A stretch of DNA of 64,000 nt, from assembly GCA_900551435.1 (NCBI GenBank), contig URVW01000001.1:1-64000 (forward strand), given 5' to 3'. The notes beneath the pieces are model-generated. The model did not search any database, was not told the DNA's origin, and saw only the letters and a list, made by a program, of their open reading frames with translations. Source of the DNA: an uncultured Faecalibacterium sp. (GTDB lineage Bacteria > Bacillota > Clostridia > Oscillospirales > Ruminococcaceae). Below, piece by piece: positions 1-8,536 of this stretch. The position numbers and the translations under genes are program-made. How positions within the stretch are numbered: the first letter of the stretch is position 1; each line of letters starts with the position of its first letter.

Positions 1-9
1 TTCAAAATT

Positions 10-55
10 TGGTGCACCTCCAGGGACTCGAACCCTGGGCCCACTGATTAAGAGA
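10..55 (-). other. 3' half of tRNA-Lys(CTT), probable attachment-site copy
   Basis: Read on the minus strand, this segment runs from the anticodon loop (CTCTTAA, anticodon CTT at 50-52) through the variable region, a perfect T-arm (CAGGG TTCGAGT CCCTG), the acceptor 3' strand GAGGTGC, discriminator A and an encoded CCA (10-12). The 5' half is absent: the bases right of 55 do not continue the anticodon stem or D-arm. Such half-tRNAs arise when an element integrates into a tRNA 3' end. Because the missing half should lie to the right, the element is inferred to start here and run rightward. I found no intact tRNA-Lys in the window. Confidence 0.75.
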
Positions 56-602
56 AACCGATGTGCAACAATCATCAATTTCCAGAATTACGCAGTTTCG
101 TTGTTTTTAGCGTTTTGTCGTAATTTTATGTTTTGTATCCTTTGCATTATCTGCACATAATGTTCCATCTCGCATCTGTCATCCAGCTATTCCGGTGTGC
201 AAAAAGTGTGCAAAAATGTGCAGAGCCAAAATCAGCCCCTGAAAATCGCACCTGATTTTTATGCAACGGGGTGAAAATGAGCCGATTTCATCCGGCGAAT
301 GACGCACCCGATATTACCAGTTTATACCACACATCAAATGTACATCAACAACTTGATTCTTGGCAGGGATATGGACAATCGAACTGAGATTTAAACCTCG
401 AAAATGGCCATGTATAATAGATAACCCATTTCTATGCTAAGTCACATTCTACATAGACAAATTTCACAAAAAGCCTTTCAAATATTCTACGCATCCCTAC
501 TACAATTTCTGTTTGAAAGCTGGTACACTGAGTATAATAAAGTTCTGCCTGAGTCCTCAGCAGGACTTTATTATTACATTATTGCTGTAAGGAAGGACCA
601 TT
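56..602. other. non-coding leader of the left island; short TGTGCA repeats and a hairpin promoter region
   Basis: I see no convincing gene here. At 195-221 an 11-base unit GTGTGCAAAAA is repeated twice, followed by TGTGC, and further TGTGCA/TGCACA words lie at about 62 and 150. Repeats of this kind are common near integrase-bound island ends. At 533-538 there is a TATAAT box, with TTGAAA at 513-518 at too short a spacing (14) for an ideal -35. It is followed directly by a 13-base imperfect inverted repeat (536-548 and 560-572) with one wobble pair, in the 5' untranslated region of the next gene. AGGAAGG at about 590 is the ribosome-binding site for 603. Confidence 0.45.
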
Positions 603-1130
603 ATGGAATACGACCATAGCATAACAGACAGCGTTCAACGCGAACTGAACATGTCTATCTATCGTAAAATTTCCAATATGAATGAAGAGCTTTACGATAA
701 AGGAGATGTCGAATCCATCCGTGAATTCCTGTCGGATGTAACAACGGTCAGCACCCCTGATTTTGTAATAAGACGTCATGTCCAGACGCATTCACCCAAG
801 CTTCTGGCCGGATGTCAGTATCAGGATCTGACCCAGACCAGAAACGTTTCATGGCCGAAAGAGACGATCAACCAGCTGGCCGACAGGCTGTTTAAGCTCT
901 GCAGCGAACGGAACGCTGAGGATCCGCAGAATCCTAAGATCGATAAGGCTTCCTGGATCCAGATTCTTTCCGGTGGGCGGACACCGACTGACCGTAATAT
1001 CATCCTGAAAATCGCCGTGGTGCTCCAGATGGATGTCGACACAACGAAAAGCCTCTTCCTGGCCTGCAATCAGAATGCTTATTCCGCACGCAATCCTCAG
1101 GAACTGATTGCCTATTACTGTCAGCACTAG
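603..1130 (+). CDS. HTH-like regulatory protein, N-terminal part ending at an in-frame TAG
   Basis: 175 residues. Residues about 115-172 carry an HTH-like module, with the pattern LSGGRTPTDRNIILKIAVVL followed by a leucine-rich helix and SARNPQELIAYYC. From general recollection this resembles XRE-like 'YARNRRDAIIxYALExG' regulators in Firmicutes; the N-terminal 100 residues are unrecognised. The reading frame stops at TAG (1128-1130) in the middle of this module, and the same frame continues with PGLYQWADVQRLLHRY, which looks like the missing end of it. The original gene was therefore probably 603-2315 (about 570 residues). The start is ATG 603 with AGGAAGG upstream. It is first in the kinase/phosphatase cluster and may be its regulator or sensor. 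Confidence 0.6.
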   Translation: MEYDHSITDSVQRELNMSIYRKISNMNEELYDKGDVESIREFLSDVTTVSTPDFVIRRHVQTHSPKLLAGCQYQDLTQTRNVSWPKETINQLADRLFKLCSERNAEDPQNPKIDKASWIQILSGGRTPTDRNIILKIAVVLQMDVDTTKSLFLACNQNAYSARNPQELIAYYCQH

Positions 1131-2315
1131 CCCGGGCTCTACCAGTGGGCTGACGTACAGCGTTTGCTGCACCGATACATTCAGAGTGCTCCGTCCGCTC
1201 CCGCTTCGGTGAAGAAATCCGCTCGGCCTGCAGTTATCCCCGGCAAAACCTATGTTCTGAGCGGCAAGGTCGAGCAGCTATGGAATTCTGACAAGCCTGT
1301 GCAGGAAAATGAAGACGAGCTGCTTCAATTCATGTGCAGCAACACCGACCAGCTTTCCGCAGGTGCAAAGAACAAATACGGAAAATACGTCGTCAAAGAT
1401 CCCGGCTCTGCAACCAACCGCTATTACTATATGCGCTTTATGCAATATCTCGCCGTTCTTTACCCGACGGTTCAGGTCCTCCTGCGTCAGCCCTCAGATG
1501 AACGCCGCGTCAAAAGAATTTATAACGTATCAGACGAAACGCCGGAAAACAAGTCCGCCCCAAAAACCGTCAACGTAAAAAAAGCGCATATCAAAAAATG
1601 CTCCGTTCACGAAAGCACCCCGAAGTCAAATAAGAAACAGGAAAAATCCGCACTGGATTCCACACTGGAGCAGGCATTGCAAAGCGCATCGTATCCCGCC
1701 AATACCCCTGTGGAAATTTTGCCAAACGGTCTACCCTCTTTCCCAGACCTTCTGGCGGGGATGTATCAGGCCGTTGGATGGGATTTCAACGGATGGAAGG
1801 CCAAGAGCGCCAGCAGCATTGATTCGGATTCTACCGCCAGCGCCTATAACGACAATGATTTTTCGTTTGTCAGGAATTACGACAAACGCGGTCCAAGAAT
1901 CCTGCAGAAAACCGGCGAAGCGTCAGGTTCTGTTTCCCGCCGTGATGTGCTGTTGTTTGGCTATTTCTTCCTCCGTGCGATTGTCGAAGCCGACGAAAAC
2001 ACCCGCCAGAAAATTTCGGCCCTGTATGAGGGCGGAGACCCGATCCAGCCCGATAAAGATATTGTTCCGGAAGATTTTGCCCAATTGGTCGCACCGTTTG
2101 ATCAAACCATGAAAAAGCTTGTTTGCGGCCTGACTGCATCTGACAATGATGTCGGGATGTTCCTCAGCGGCTTCAACGACCTGCTGACCTGCTTCCATTT
2201 CATTCCGCTTTATCTCCCGTCTCCGTTTGACCGGTTTGCGCTCCTGTCTCTGCTCACAGATGAAAGCGATCCGATCCTGTCTCAGCTTCTTCTCTGCTCC
2301 GACGCCGACAGGTGA
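1131..2315 (+). pseudogene. C-terminal part of the 603 gene, separated by an amber codon
   Basis: This open frame continues the previous gene without a frame change. It has no credible start of its own: the first possible start is TTG 1164, with no ribosome-binding site. It begins with a helix that completes the HTH-like module, then an unrecognised region, a Lys/Thr/Ser-rich linker (about 1555-1670) that looks disordered, and a helical C-terminal domain (about 1700-2315) rich in leucine, with RRDVLLFGYFFLRAIVEADE. I do not recognise a function. Either the gene is inactivated by a point mutation to TAG, the TAG is suppressed or read through, or the base is wrong. A single substitution would restore about 570 residues. 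Confidence 0.55.
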
Positions 2316-2571
2316 TGTGGGCAGAACGGTATATCCATAAGAACTTCTGCAAATACGTATGTCCATGTGCAGTTTTTTCTCCTGCATGTGGGCATTTTTG
2401 TTTCCGCGGAGCAGGCTCCGCTCCAGAGGTTTTCAGAAAACTGCGAAGCTGCGTATTTAAAGTGAAAAACCAGTGTTTTCAGATCCGTAGTATTCTAGTG
2501 TCATCAAAAGGACCGGTGCTTCCCGACCGGGAACACCGATGCTTTACACATCACTACTAAGGAGATTCACT

Positions 2572-3621
2572 ATGAAAAATTCTATGCACGATCTGTCCGC
2601 CGCTTCTGCTTCCGAGCGCTCCCTGTCCCGCCGTTCCTTTCTCAAAGGCAGCTGTGCGCTCGCGGTTTCTGCCGCTGTGTTCGGCGGCCTTCCCCAGCTT
2701 GGCGCAAATGCCGCCGGCTGCGATAAGGGCTATGTTTCTACCATGGAGCGCGTTCCTGTTTACTCTGATGCAGGTTTGATGCAGAAGATCGGTTCCATCT
2801 TCGGGGACACCGACGAGATCATCATCAACTTTGTCTCCGATGACCGTTCCGTCATCAACGTCACTTATCCCACTTCCTCCGGTTCCAAGACCGGCTTCAT
2901 CCACTCCAGTTCGATGATGCCGACCTGGCGCGGTGTGAAAGTGAACAGTGCAGTGAAAGCGACGACTTATAAGTGGCCCACCGGTTCTGCCACCTATGGT
3001 TACATTGCCAGGGGCGATCTCATCCTCCTCTACTGTGCAGCCGACCAGAATGGTCGATACCGTGTTATCTACCCGACCTCTTCCGGCTACAAATACGCAT
3101 GGGTGAACGTCTCCGACTCTGACCGTATCCGAGGTCTGAGCAGCGAGAGCACCGGCAGCGGCCAGAAGATGAGTGAAGCGCTCTACCAGAACAGCTCCGC
3201 TCGCCTGACCTGCGGTTTTAACGGGTACACGAACACCAAAGGCATGCATGAAGGCATTGACTTTGCTCTCTCGCAGGGTGCCTCCGTCTATGCGCTGTCC
3301 GCTGGAGAAGTCATCAACGTGATCAGCGGTGCCCGCGGCACCAACGGTCTGAGCCAGATCGCGGTTTACATGCCCAGCCTTGATAAAACCGTCATTTATC
3401 TTCACACCGCACCTCTCGTCAGCGTCGGACAGCATATTTCTCGTGGCGAGAAAATTGCCACACAGGACTGGCGCGGTATTTCCAGTTCCAGCAGCACCCA
3501 TACGCATGTGGAGATGCGTCCGGGTAAACGGACTCGTGCGGCCAAAAGTGTCAACGACTACACGCTGGAAAACCCTGATCCCACCAGCTTCTGGAATGAG
3601 CAGGGCTACACGGTCGGCTGA
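2572..3621 (+). CDS. Tat-exported M23 (LytM/Peptidase_M23) metallopeptidase
   Basis: 349 residues. It starts at ATG 2572 behind AAGGAG; the longer in-frame start at 2539 lacks such a site. The N-terminus has a twin-arginine signal (SRRSFLKG) followed by an alanine-rich hydrophobic stretch ending ANA-A, so export through Tat is likely. Residues about 50-200 contain two SH3-like repeats with YPTSSGxK. The C-terminal domain has the M23 zinc motifs: HEGID (His226, Asp230) and HTH (His310, His312). The family cleaves peptide cross-bridges in peptidoglycan. Its place between an HTH-type gene and a PP2C gene is unusual for a cell-wall enzyme and suggests an envelope-facing role for the cluster. A terminator follows directly. 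Confidence 0.85.
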   Translation: MKNSMHDLSAASASERSLSRRSFLKGSCALAVSAAVFGGLPQLGANAAGCDKGYVSTMERVPVYSDAGLMQKIGSIFGDTDEIIINFVSDDRSVINVTYPTSSGSKTGFIHSSSMMPTWRGVKVNSAVKATTYKWPTGSATYGYIARGDLILLYCAADQNGRYRVIYPTSSGYKYAWVNVSDSDRIRGLSSESTGSGQKMSEALYQNSSARLTCGFNGYTNTKGMHEGIDFALSQGASVYALSAGEVINVISGARGTNGLSQIAVYMPSLDKTVIYLHTAPLVSVGQHISRGEKIATQDWRGISSSSSTHTHVEMRPGKRTRAAKSVNDYTLENPDPTSFWNEQGYTVG

Positions 3622-3644
3622 TACTTTCTCAGAGGTTATGAAGG

Positions 3645-3676
3645 GGGTCTCCGCAAGCGGAGACCCTTTTATTTTT
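3645..3676 (+). terminator. Rho-independent terminator after the M23 gene
   Basis: A perfect 10-base stem GGGTCTCCGC/GCGGAGACCC with an AA loop (3645-3666) is followed by TTTTATTTTT. It lies only 16 bases before the next start codon, so it may also limit read-through into the PP2C gene. Confidence 0.85.
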
Positions 3677-3691
3677 GAATGGAGAATGGCT

Positions 3692-4387
3692 ATGAATATC
3701 GAATGCATCTTCCACACACGCCCGGGAGCTCAGCGCAAACCTGAGGGGAAGGCTTGCTGCGAGGACCGGATTTTTGTTCTGAGCGACGCACAACACAGTA
3801 CCGCAGTCTTATGCGACGGCTGCGGTTCAGCATCCCACGGACTTGAGGCCGCAGTCATTACTTCCCGGCTCGTCTGCAAGCTTCTCCAGCAAAATTTCAC
3901 ACGGTACTTTGCACTGAATCCGTCCGCTCTGCGTACGGAAGTTCTGAAGGCTGTTGAATCGGCGCTTCTTTCGTATGCCGACCAGAACGGCCTTTCGGCA
4001 CAGTCGCTTGCTTGCACCATCGTTGCCGCCAGCCTCGACATAAAAGGCCGAATGGTCAGCCTGCACCTCGGGGATGGAGGGATCCTGAGCCGCAGCGTGT
4101 CCCGGCTCCAGTGGAGCCGGGTTTCTCTGCCGGAAACAGGTATGTTGAAAAGCCAGACATTCCACACCATGAATGCCGCGCCGGAGCATCTTCGTTTATA
4201 CCGGTGCACCGATATCTGCGCAATGCTCCTCTATTCCGACGGCATAGCAGGGATACCTCGTTTTGATTTCAACACAGCGCTTGACGGTTTGGCGGAAGCA
4301 GACGATGTATGTCTTCAGCGGTTCATGACCGTGCACCAAAACGGCGACGACCAAAGCATGGCGCTCCTTCGCCTGCAGCAGACGTAA
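3692..4387 (+). CDS. PP2C-type serine/threonine phosphatase
   Basis: 231 residues. Start ATG 3692 is chosen because GGAG lies at 3681-3684; the longer open frame from 3380 overlaps the M23 gene. The PP2C metal-binding signatures are in order: EDR (residues 24-26), CDGCGS (Asp42), LHLGDGG, YSDGIAG and NGDDQS. The domain is compact and complete for a minimal bacterial PP2C. The family removes phosphate from Ser/Thr using two metal ions. The large kinase encoded two genes downstream is the obvious partner, so this pair probably forms a reversible phosphorylation switch. No membrane segment or signal is visible, so it should act in the cytoplasm. Confidence 0.85.
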   Translation: MNIECIFHTRPGAQRKPEGKACCEDRIFVLSDAQHSTAVLCDGCGSASHGLEAAVITSRLVCKLLQQNFTRYFALNPSALRTEVLKAVESALLSYADQNGLSAQSLACTIVAASLDIKGRMVSLHLGDGGILSRSVSRLQWSRVSLPETGMLKSQTFHTMNAAPEHLRLYRCTDICAMLLYSDGIAGIPRFDFNTALDGLAEADDVCLQRFMTVHQNGDDQSMALLRLQQT

Positions 4388-4427
4388 AACAGCGCAGCTG
4401 CACGTTTTAAAGCCGGATCAGCACATT

Positions 4428-4456
4428 TTTTATCCTGTGCTACAATTTTATCAGGA
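4428..4456 (+). promoter_or_regulatory. extended -10 promoter inside a small inverted repeat
   Basis: TGCTACAAT (extended -10, hexamer 4441-4446) lies between ATCCTG and CAGGAT, a 6-base inverted repeat. No good -35 is visible. The next gene starts about 50 bases downstream. The layout resembles the larger palindrome ahead of the kinase gene. Confidence 0.45.
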
Positions 4457-4497
4457 TCAATCCGCAATTTATTTTTTATTCACGAAAGGAGTCTCCT

Positions 4498-4950
4498 ATG
4501 AAGACTATGAAGAAACGCATGATCGGCTTTGTGCTTGCCCTTACTCTGATGGTCGGCTGCTGTGTTCCCTCTGCATTTGCAGGAACCATGGATCTTCTCC
4601 CGCCTTCAGCCGGCAGCACGCCGGGAATCAGTCAGACCCAGGACGCGTTCTTCGACGCCGCAATGGCAAACACCGACAGTGCCCAGATCGACCTTACCGA
4701 GCCGCTGCAGAACCTGCTTGGCGAGCTCGGCCTGAATGTCACAGTCCAGCATGCATCGACCACCATCAGCTATCTGAATCAGCAGCTGAATCTTGTGATT
4801 GACTCTTCCCTTGTCTACCAGAGCAGAACGATCTCCGATACGATCAGCCTCTCCGCGCAAAAGGACGGTGACTGGAAGATTCTCAGCTGTTCTGATACCC
4901 GCGGTATCGTGACAGCTCTCTGGATCCTTCTGGAAATGGCTCAGTCCTGA
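4498..4950 (+). CDS. small secreted protein of unknown function
   Basis: 150 residues, with ATG 4498 behind AAAGGAG. The N-terminus is a Sec signal: MKTMKKRM, a hydrophobic core, then PSAFAG, giving cleavage near residue 29. There is a cysteine pair (GCC) in the hydrophobic region, but the spacing is not a convincing lipobox. The mature part (about 120 residues) has alternating polar and hydrophobic strands (NVTVQHASTTISYLNQQLNL) and ends in a hydrophobic helix. It is reminiscent of small exported 'hypothetical' lipocalin- or cystatin-like proteins, but I do not recognise it. It sits between PP2C and the kinase and could be an extracytoplasmic ligand or sensor for them. Confidence 0.65.
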   Translation: MKTMKKRMIGFVLALTLMVGCCVPSAFAGTMDLLPPSAGSTPGISQTQDAFFDAAMANTDSAQIDLTEPLQNLLGELGLNVTVQHASTTISYLNQQLNLVIDSSLVYQSRTISDTISLSAQKDGDWKILSCSDTRGIVTALWILLEMAQS

Positions 4951-5012
4951 CAGAGGCCGCCCGAATCCGTAATTTGCAGGCCGTTCTTCCACAATTCGAT
5001 CATTTCCCGCCT

Positions 5013-5057
5013 CTTTTATTCTCAGATTAATATGATATACTGATCTGAGAATAAAAG
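5013..5057 (+). promoter_or_regulatory. kinase-gene promoter within a 15-base perfect palindrome
   Basis: CTTTTATTCTCAGAT (5013-5027) and its exact complement (5043-5057) flank a 15-base centre that holds TGATATACT, a perfect extended -10 (hexamer 5036-5041). A repressor dimer bound to these arms would cover the promoter. Alternatively the transcript start lies within the right arm. Confidence 0.6.
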
Positions 5058-5082
5058 GTTGGGACTCAGGAGGTTTTATTCA

Positions 5083-8000
5083 ATGAGCGATTTTATCCAC
5101 GATCCTCGCAAACCGTTTTTCCTTGCTCCATTCGACAAGATCATCACAGCAGATTCCGTGTATAGCATTCAGCCCGGAAAAATTGCCGCCGGCGGCAGCG
5201 GCGTTGTATACCCCGCCTCAAAAGAAGGCAGCTCCATCCGTTTTGTGCTGAAAGAAAGTTTTCCCATCAGCCACGATCCGGATCTTGTATGGATCCGAAA
5301 AAGCGGCGTTATTGTCCCGTCTGTCCCGTCTGAAAAGCCGGACGATATCGCTGACGATATCGCTGCGGCCCTGCTACAGAGCAACCGCCATGATTTTGAG
5401 AAGGAATCCGAGATAAGCCAGCTGGTTTCCAACGCCAGCGGCCATGTAGTTCCCGTCTGGGATACGCCGGACGTTAAAGAGATCGTGACCCATGGCGTGC
5501 ACTACAGCATCCAGAACGGCGATTTTCAGGCCGGCGCTCCGCTCTACCTTGTCATGCAGAGTCAGTCTGAGAAAGGCCTGTTCCTTGAGGAGCTTCTTGA
5601 GGAATGTGCAAAACCGATTTCTAAAAATGAACTTTATCCGCTTCGTACCGGCGGCAGACCAACGCCTTATACCACCGCCCTGATCATCAAGGGGATTCTG
5701 CTGGCCGTCAAGGCCGTACATGCTGCCGGTTTTTTGCACGGAGACCTCCACCCCGCTAACATCTTCTTTCTGGATGTGGATTCTGCGCGCGGCGTTCTGG
5801 GGCACACCTGCCTGCTGGACTTTGGCGCCGCATACAAACTGACCGATCAGAAAACAGATCCCATTCCAGCTTATACGCTCAAGACCACCTCCGGTTTTAC
5901 GCCGTTTGAGATGTATGCCCAAAATGACGGCACCCTCCGTCTGACCCCTGCGGCAGATCTGTACTCCGTAGGTCGCATCATGCTCTGGCTCCTGACCGGC
6001 CGCTTATATGCCGGAAAAGAAAAGGAAATGGAATTTTTCACCAACCCATTTCTTCGAAAAGTCAAGCTGGCCGGCTGCCCCCCGGAAGCCATCAAACTGA
6101 TCAATGACATCCTTGCCAAGGCGCTCCGGAACGACCCTGCCGACCGATACCAGAGTGCCGATGATATGATTTACGGCGAACAGAAAGGTTCCCCCTGCAT
6201 TGAGAAGCTGATTCAGCTTCTCCAACCTTCCAGGAATCGTCTGGGTCTGGATATTGCAGACCCGGAATGCAGAGACTTTGTCGGGCGGAAACGTGAGCTC
6301 CAGGAGATCAGCAACCAGCTGCTGCGCCATCACAAGCCTGTCGTCATTTCCGGTTTTGATGGCATGGGTAAAACCGCGCTTGCGGTCGAGTTTGGCCGCA
6401 GATACAAAGAGAAACACCTCGGCCAGGTCCACTTTGTTCTTTTTGCGGGCAGTTTCCGAGAGACGCTGACCGGCCCGATTGCAGACGCGTTCAGCGGATA
6501 CTGCAAAATCGATCCGTTGTCAAAGAAGCCGAAACCTGACGAACATGTTCTTCAGGACGTTCTGAAGATGCTGGGAGAGGAATGCAGCCCCTGTGACATT
6601 CTCATCATTGATCGTGTCCAGAGCCCCGAAAAAAGCTTTTCGGAGCTGCTTGCCGAGCCGGAATACCAGCAGCTTCAAAGCCTGAACTTCCCGCTCCTGC
6701 TGACAACGGGAGCTCAAGCAGTCAAAGGCTCCGTTTCTGTCGGGAGACTCTCAACCAAAGAGCTGCTCTCTGTCATGCACCAGTTTTGCGATCTGAGCAA
6801 TGCCCTTCTGGAGCCGCTGATTGCCGCAGTTGACGGGCATACCGGAACCGTGCGAAAAATCGCTCAGGTGCTGCGGGCATTTCCGAGCGTGACGCCCAAA
6901 AAGCTGCTTGCCCGTCTGGACAAGGAGCTGGTATCCAATATCCGCGCCTATCCGGATGGAACTGTCACTACAAACGGACTGCGGGAGCTGTTTGGGATCA
7001 CAGCAGAAGAGGTCAGCCATTCCTATCGCATCCGGCAGAAGGGATTCATCGATTTTTCTGTTGATTTTCTCCAGCCATTGTATGGCGGTCAGCTCAGATT
7101 TGCAGACTATCTGGGACAGTGCTTTCCAGATGTTGCCATATTTGCAGATGACTCTGTCCGGGCATTTGATGTCCGGACAAAAACTTTCTCCATCAGCAGA
7201 AACAGCATGCTTCTTCGGGAGCCATCGGCTCCGGAGGTCTCATTTGATGTCATAAAAGACCGGCTTCCCTCTGGCAAGCAAGGCGAGTGCCTGCAACCTT
7301 TCTACCAGTTCTATGGTTACATGAATGACGCTCTTTTGCTTACAGAAAACGGAAACATCAAAGGGGTCAATGCCTATGTCGGACCGGTCAGCGGAAACGC
7401 TCTTGCCTCCCTGCGTCTCCGCAGGGAGCTTGAGCAGCTGTATGCCAAGTCCGAGGCATCGAGAGCCCCCGTCCCCGAGATGACCGCGCAGAATTGCCCG
7501 CTCCGTACGACGGTGCACTTGAAGAACGGCAGCGGCCTCGCACCCCTTCTGAAAGGACACGGGCGATATTCCGGGCTTGGCCTCCAGCTCATCGTTCTCT
7601 TCAAAGTCAGCAAAGAGGATGCACTGTTCATGAATCCGGAGTTCCAGCGTTATGCGGATGGCCGCTGCTATTGGACGCTTCTCTCCCGCCGTTCGGACAG
7701 CGCAGAGGAGCAGCCCGGATTTTACCAATTTGCACCATGCGGAAATTTTATAATTTTCGACCATCCGGAAGCTGCCAGAGATTGGAATACCCAACAGCAG
7801 AACTTCAATTTTTTCCGTTCCCTTATGCATCACTATATTCGCGAACTCTTCAATGACACACCCGCAACCGTGGAAAGTGCATTTGGAACCTCCTCTTTTG
7901 ACAAGCCGGCTTACACTGGGCTTTTCGATCCGGCCCTCCGGGACCCGCATACCCAGGAGCTGATAGGCATGCTGGAAGATGGCCGTGCAGAGTTGGAATT

Positions 8001-8274
8001 CCTGGGCTGCTCATCTTCTCTCAGTGCCTTAAAGTCCGACCTCGTTTTCCTTCTGACGATCGATCACGAAAACTACTTCAAAGAGAACCAGTATACTTTC
8101 CGCTCCGATTTTGTTTCCCGAAGCATGAAGCCTTATCCTCTCGAATACTTGTACCGGGAAGAATTCCTGTCCAGTGAGAACTGTCTTGCGCAGGAGCTTG
8201 CGTGCCCGTTGGCATTGCTGAAGGGGTCGCAGCTTCTTAAAAAAAGAGGTTTTCCCAACAATCCGGAAACATAA
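5083..8274 (+). CDS. serine/threonine kinase fused to a P-loop (STAND-like) ATPase
   Basis: 1063 residues; ATG 5083 follows AGGAGG. Residues about 30-350 form a protein kinase: Gly loop AAGGSGVV (36-42), Lys57 in VLKE, catalytic loop HGDLHPAN (Asp221, Asn226) and DFG (Asp246). The HGDLHPAN form occurs in atypical and bacterial kinases. Residues about 405-700 begin FVGRKREL and contain Walker A GFDGMGKT (Lys430) and Walker B ILIID (about 506-510), as in NB-ARC/STAND switch ATPases. The remaining 350 residues are unrecognised and carry no obvious repeats. There is no membrane segment. STAND proteins commonly act as sensors that oligomerise on a trigger, and a kinase effector would fit signalling or phage defence. 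PP2C at 3692 is the likely antagonist. The function is inferred. Confidence 0.8.
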   Translation: MSDFIHDPRKPFFLAPFDKIITADSVYSIQPGKIAAGGSGVVYPASKEGSSIRFVLKESFPISHDPDLVWIRKSGVIVPSVPSEKPDDIADDIAAALLQSNRHDFEKESEISQLVSNASGHVVPVWDTPDVKEIVTHGVHYSIQNGDFQAGAPLYLVMQSQSEKGLFLEELLEECAKPISKNELYPLRTGGRPTPYTTALIIKGILLAVKAVHAAGFLHGDLHPANIFFLDVDSARGVLGHTCLLDFGAAYKLTDQKTDPIPAYTLKTTSGFTPFEMYAQNDGTLRLTPAADLYSVGRIMLWLLTGRLYAGKEKEMEFFTNPFLRKVKLAGCPPEAIKLINDILAKALRNDPADRYQSADDMIYGEQKGSPCIEKLIQLLQPSRNRLGLDIADPECRDFVGRKRELQEISNQLLRHHKPVVISGFDGMGKTALAVEFGRRYKEKHLGQVHFVLFAGSFRETLTGPIADAFSGYCKIDPLSKKPKPDEHVLQDVLKMLGEECSPCDILIIDRVQSPEKSFSELLAEPEYQQLQSLNFPLLLTTGAQAVKGSVSVGRLSTKELLSVMHQFCDLSNALLEPLIAAVDGHTGTVRKIAQVLRAFPSVTPKKLLARLDKELVSNIRAYPDGTVTTNGLRELFGITAEEVSHSYRIRQKGFIDFSVDFLQPLYGGQLRFADYLGQCFPDVAIFADDSVRAFDVRTKTFSISRNSMLLREPSAPEVSFDVIKDRLPSGKQGECLQPFYQFYGYMNDALLLTENGNIKGVNAYVGPVSGNALASLRLRRELEQLYAKSEASRAPVPEMTAQNCPLRTTVHLKNGSGLAPLLKGHGRYSGLGLQLIVLFKVSKEDALFMNPEFQRYADGRCYWTLLSRRSDSAEEQPGFYQFAPCGNFIIFDHPEAARDWNTQQQNFNFFRSLMHHYIRELFNDTPATVESAFGTSSFDKPAYTGLFDPALRDPHTQELIGMLEDGRAELEFLGCSSSLSALKSDLVFLLTIDHENYFKENQYTFRSDFVSRSMKPYPLEYLYREEFLSSENCLAQELACPLALLKGSQLLKKRGFPNNPET

Positions 8275-8318
8275 ATCTCCTTTTCAGTATCGAGATCCGG
8301 TTTTCGCCCGGATCAGAC

Positions 8319-8377
8319 CATTCCCCGTCTGTCCTTGCAGGCTGGTATCCTGACGGACAAGCGGGGAATTTTTATAT
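8319..8377 (+). terminator. terminator after the kinase gene
   Basis: ATTCCCCG at the left and CGGGGAAT at the right, with inner TCTGTC/GACGGA pairing, are followed by TTTTTATAT. The loop is long. Confidence 0.65.
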
Positions 8378-8536
8378 ATCCGCAAGAGCATTTAAAAGTG
8401 CGGAAATGCCGTTTTTGATTCCATGATAGAATAAGGCTGTCAAAAGAACAAGGCATATTTCCTGCCTGTTCTGTTCAACCACTATTGACCCCTGCGGCAA
8501 AGCTCCGCAGGGCATATACCGAGGAGGTTTTTTATT

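Noticed and set aside
365..400. Possible second tRNA remnant (ATCGAACTGAGATTTAAACC)
   Set aside because: Only a loose resemblance to a T-arm region; no stems can be drawn.
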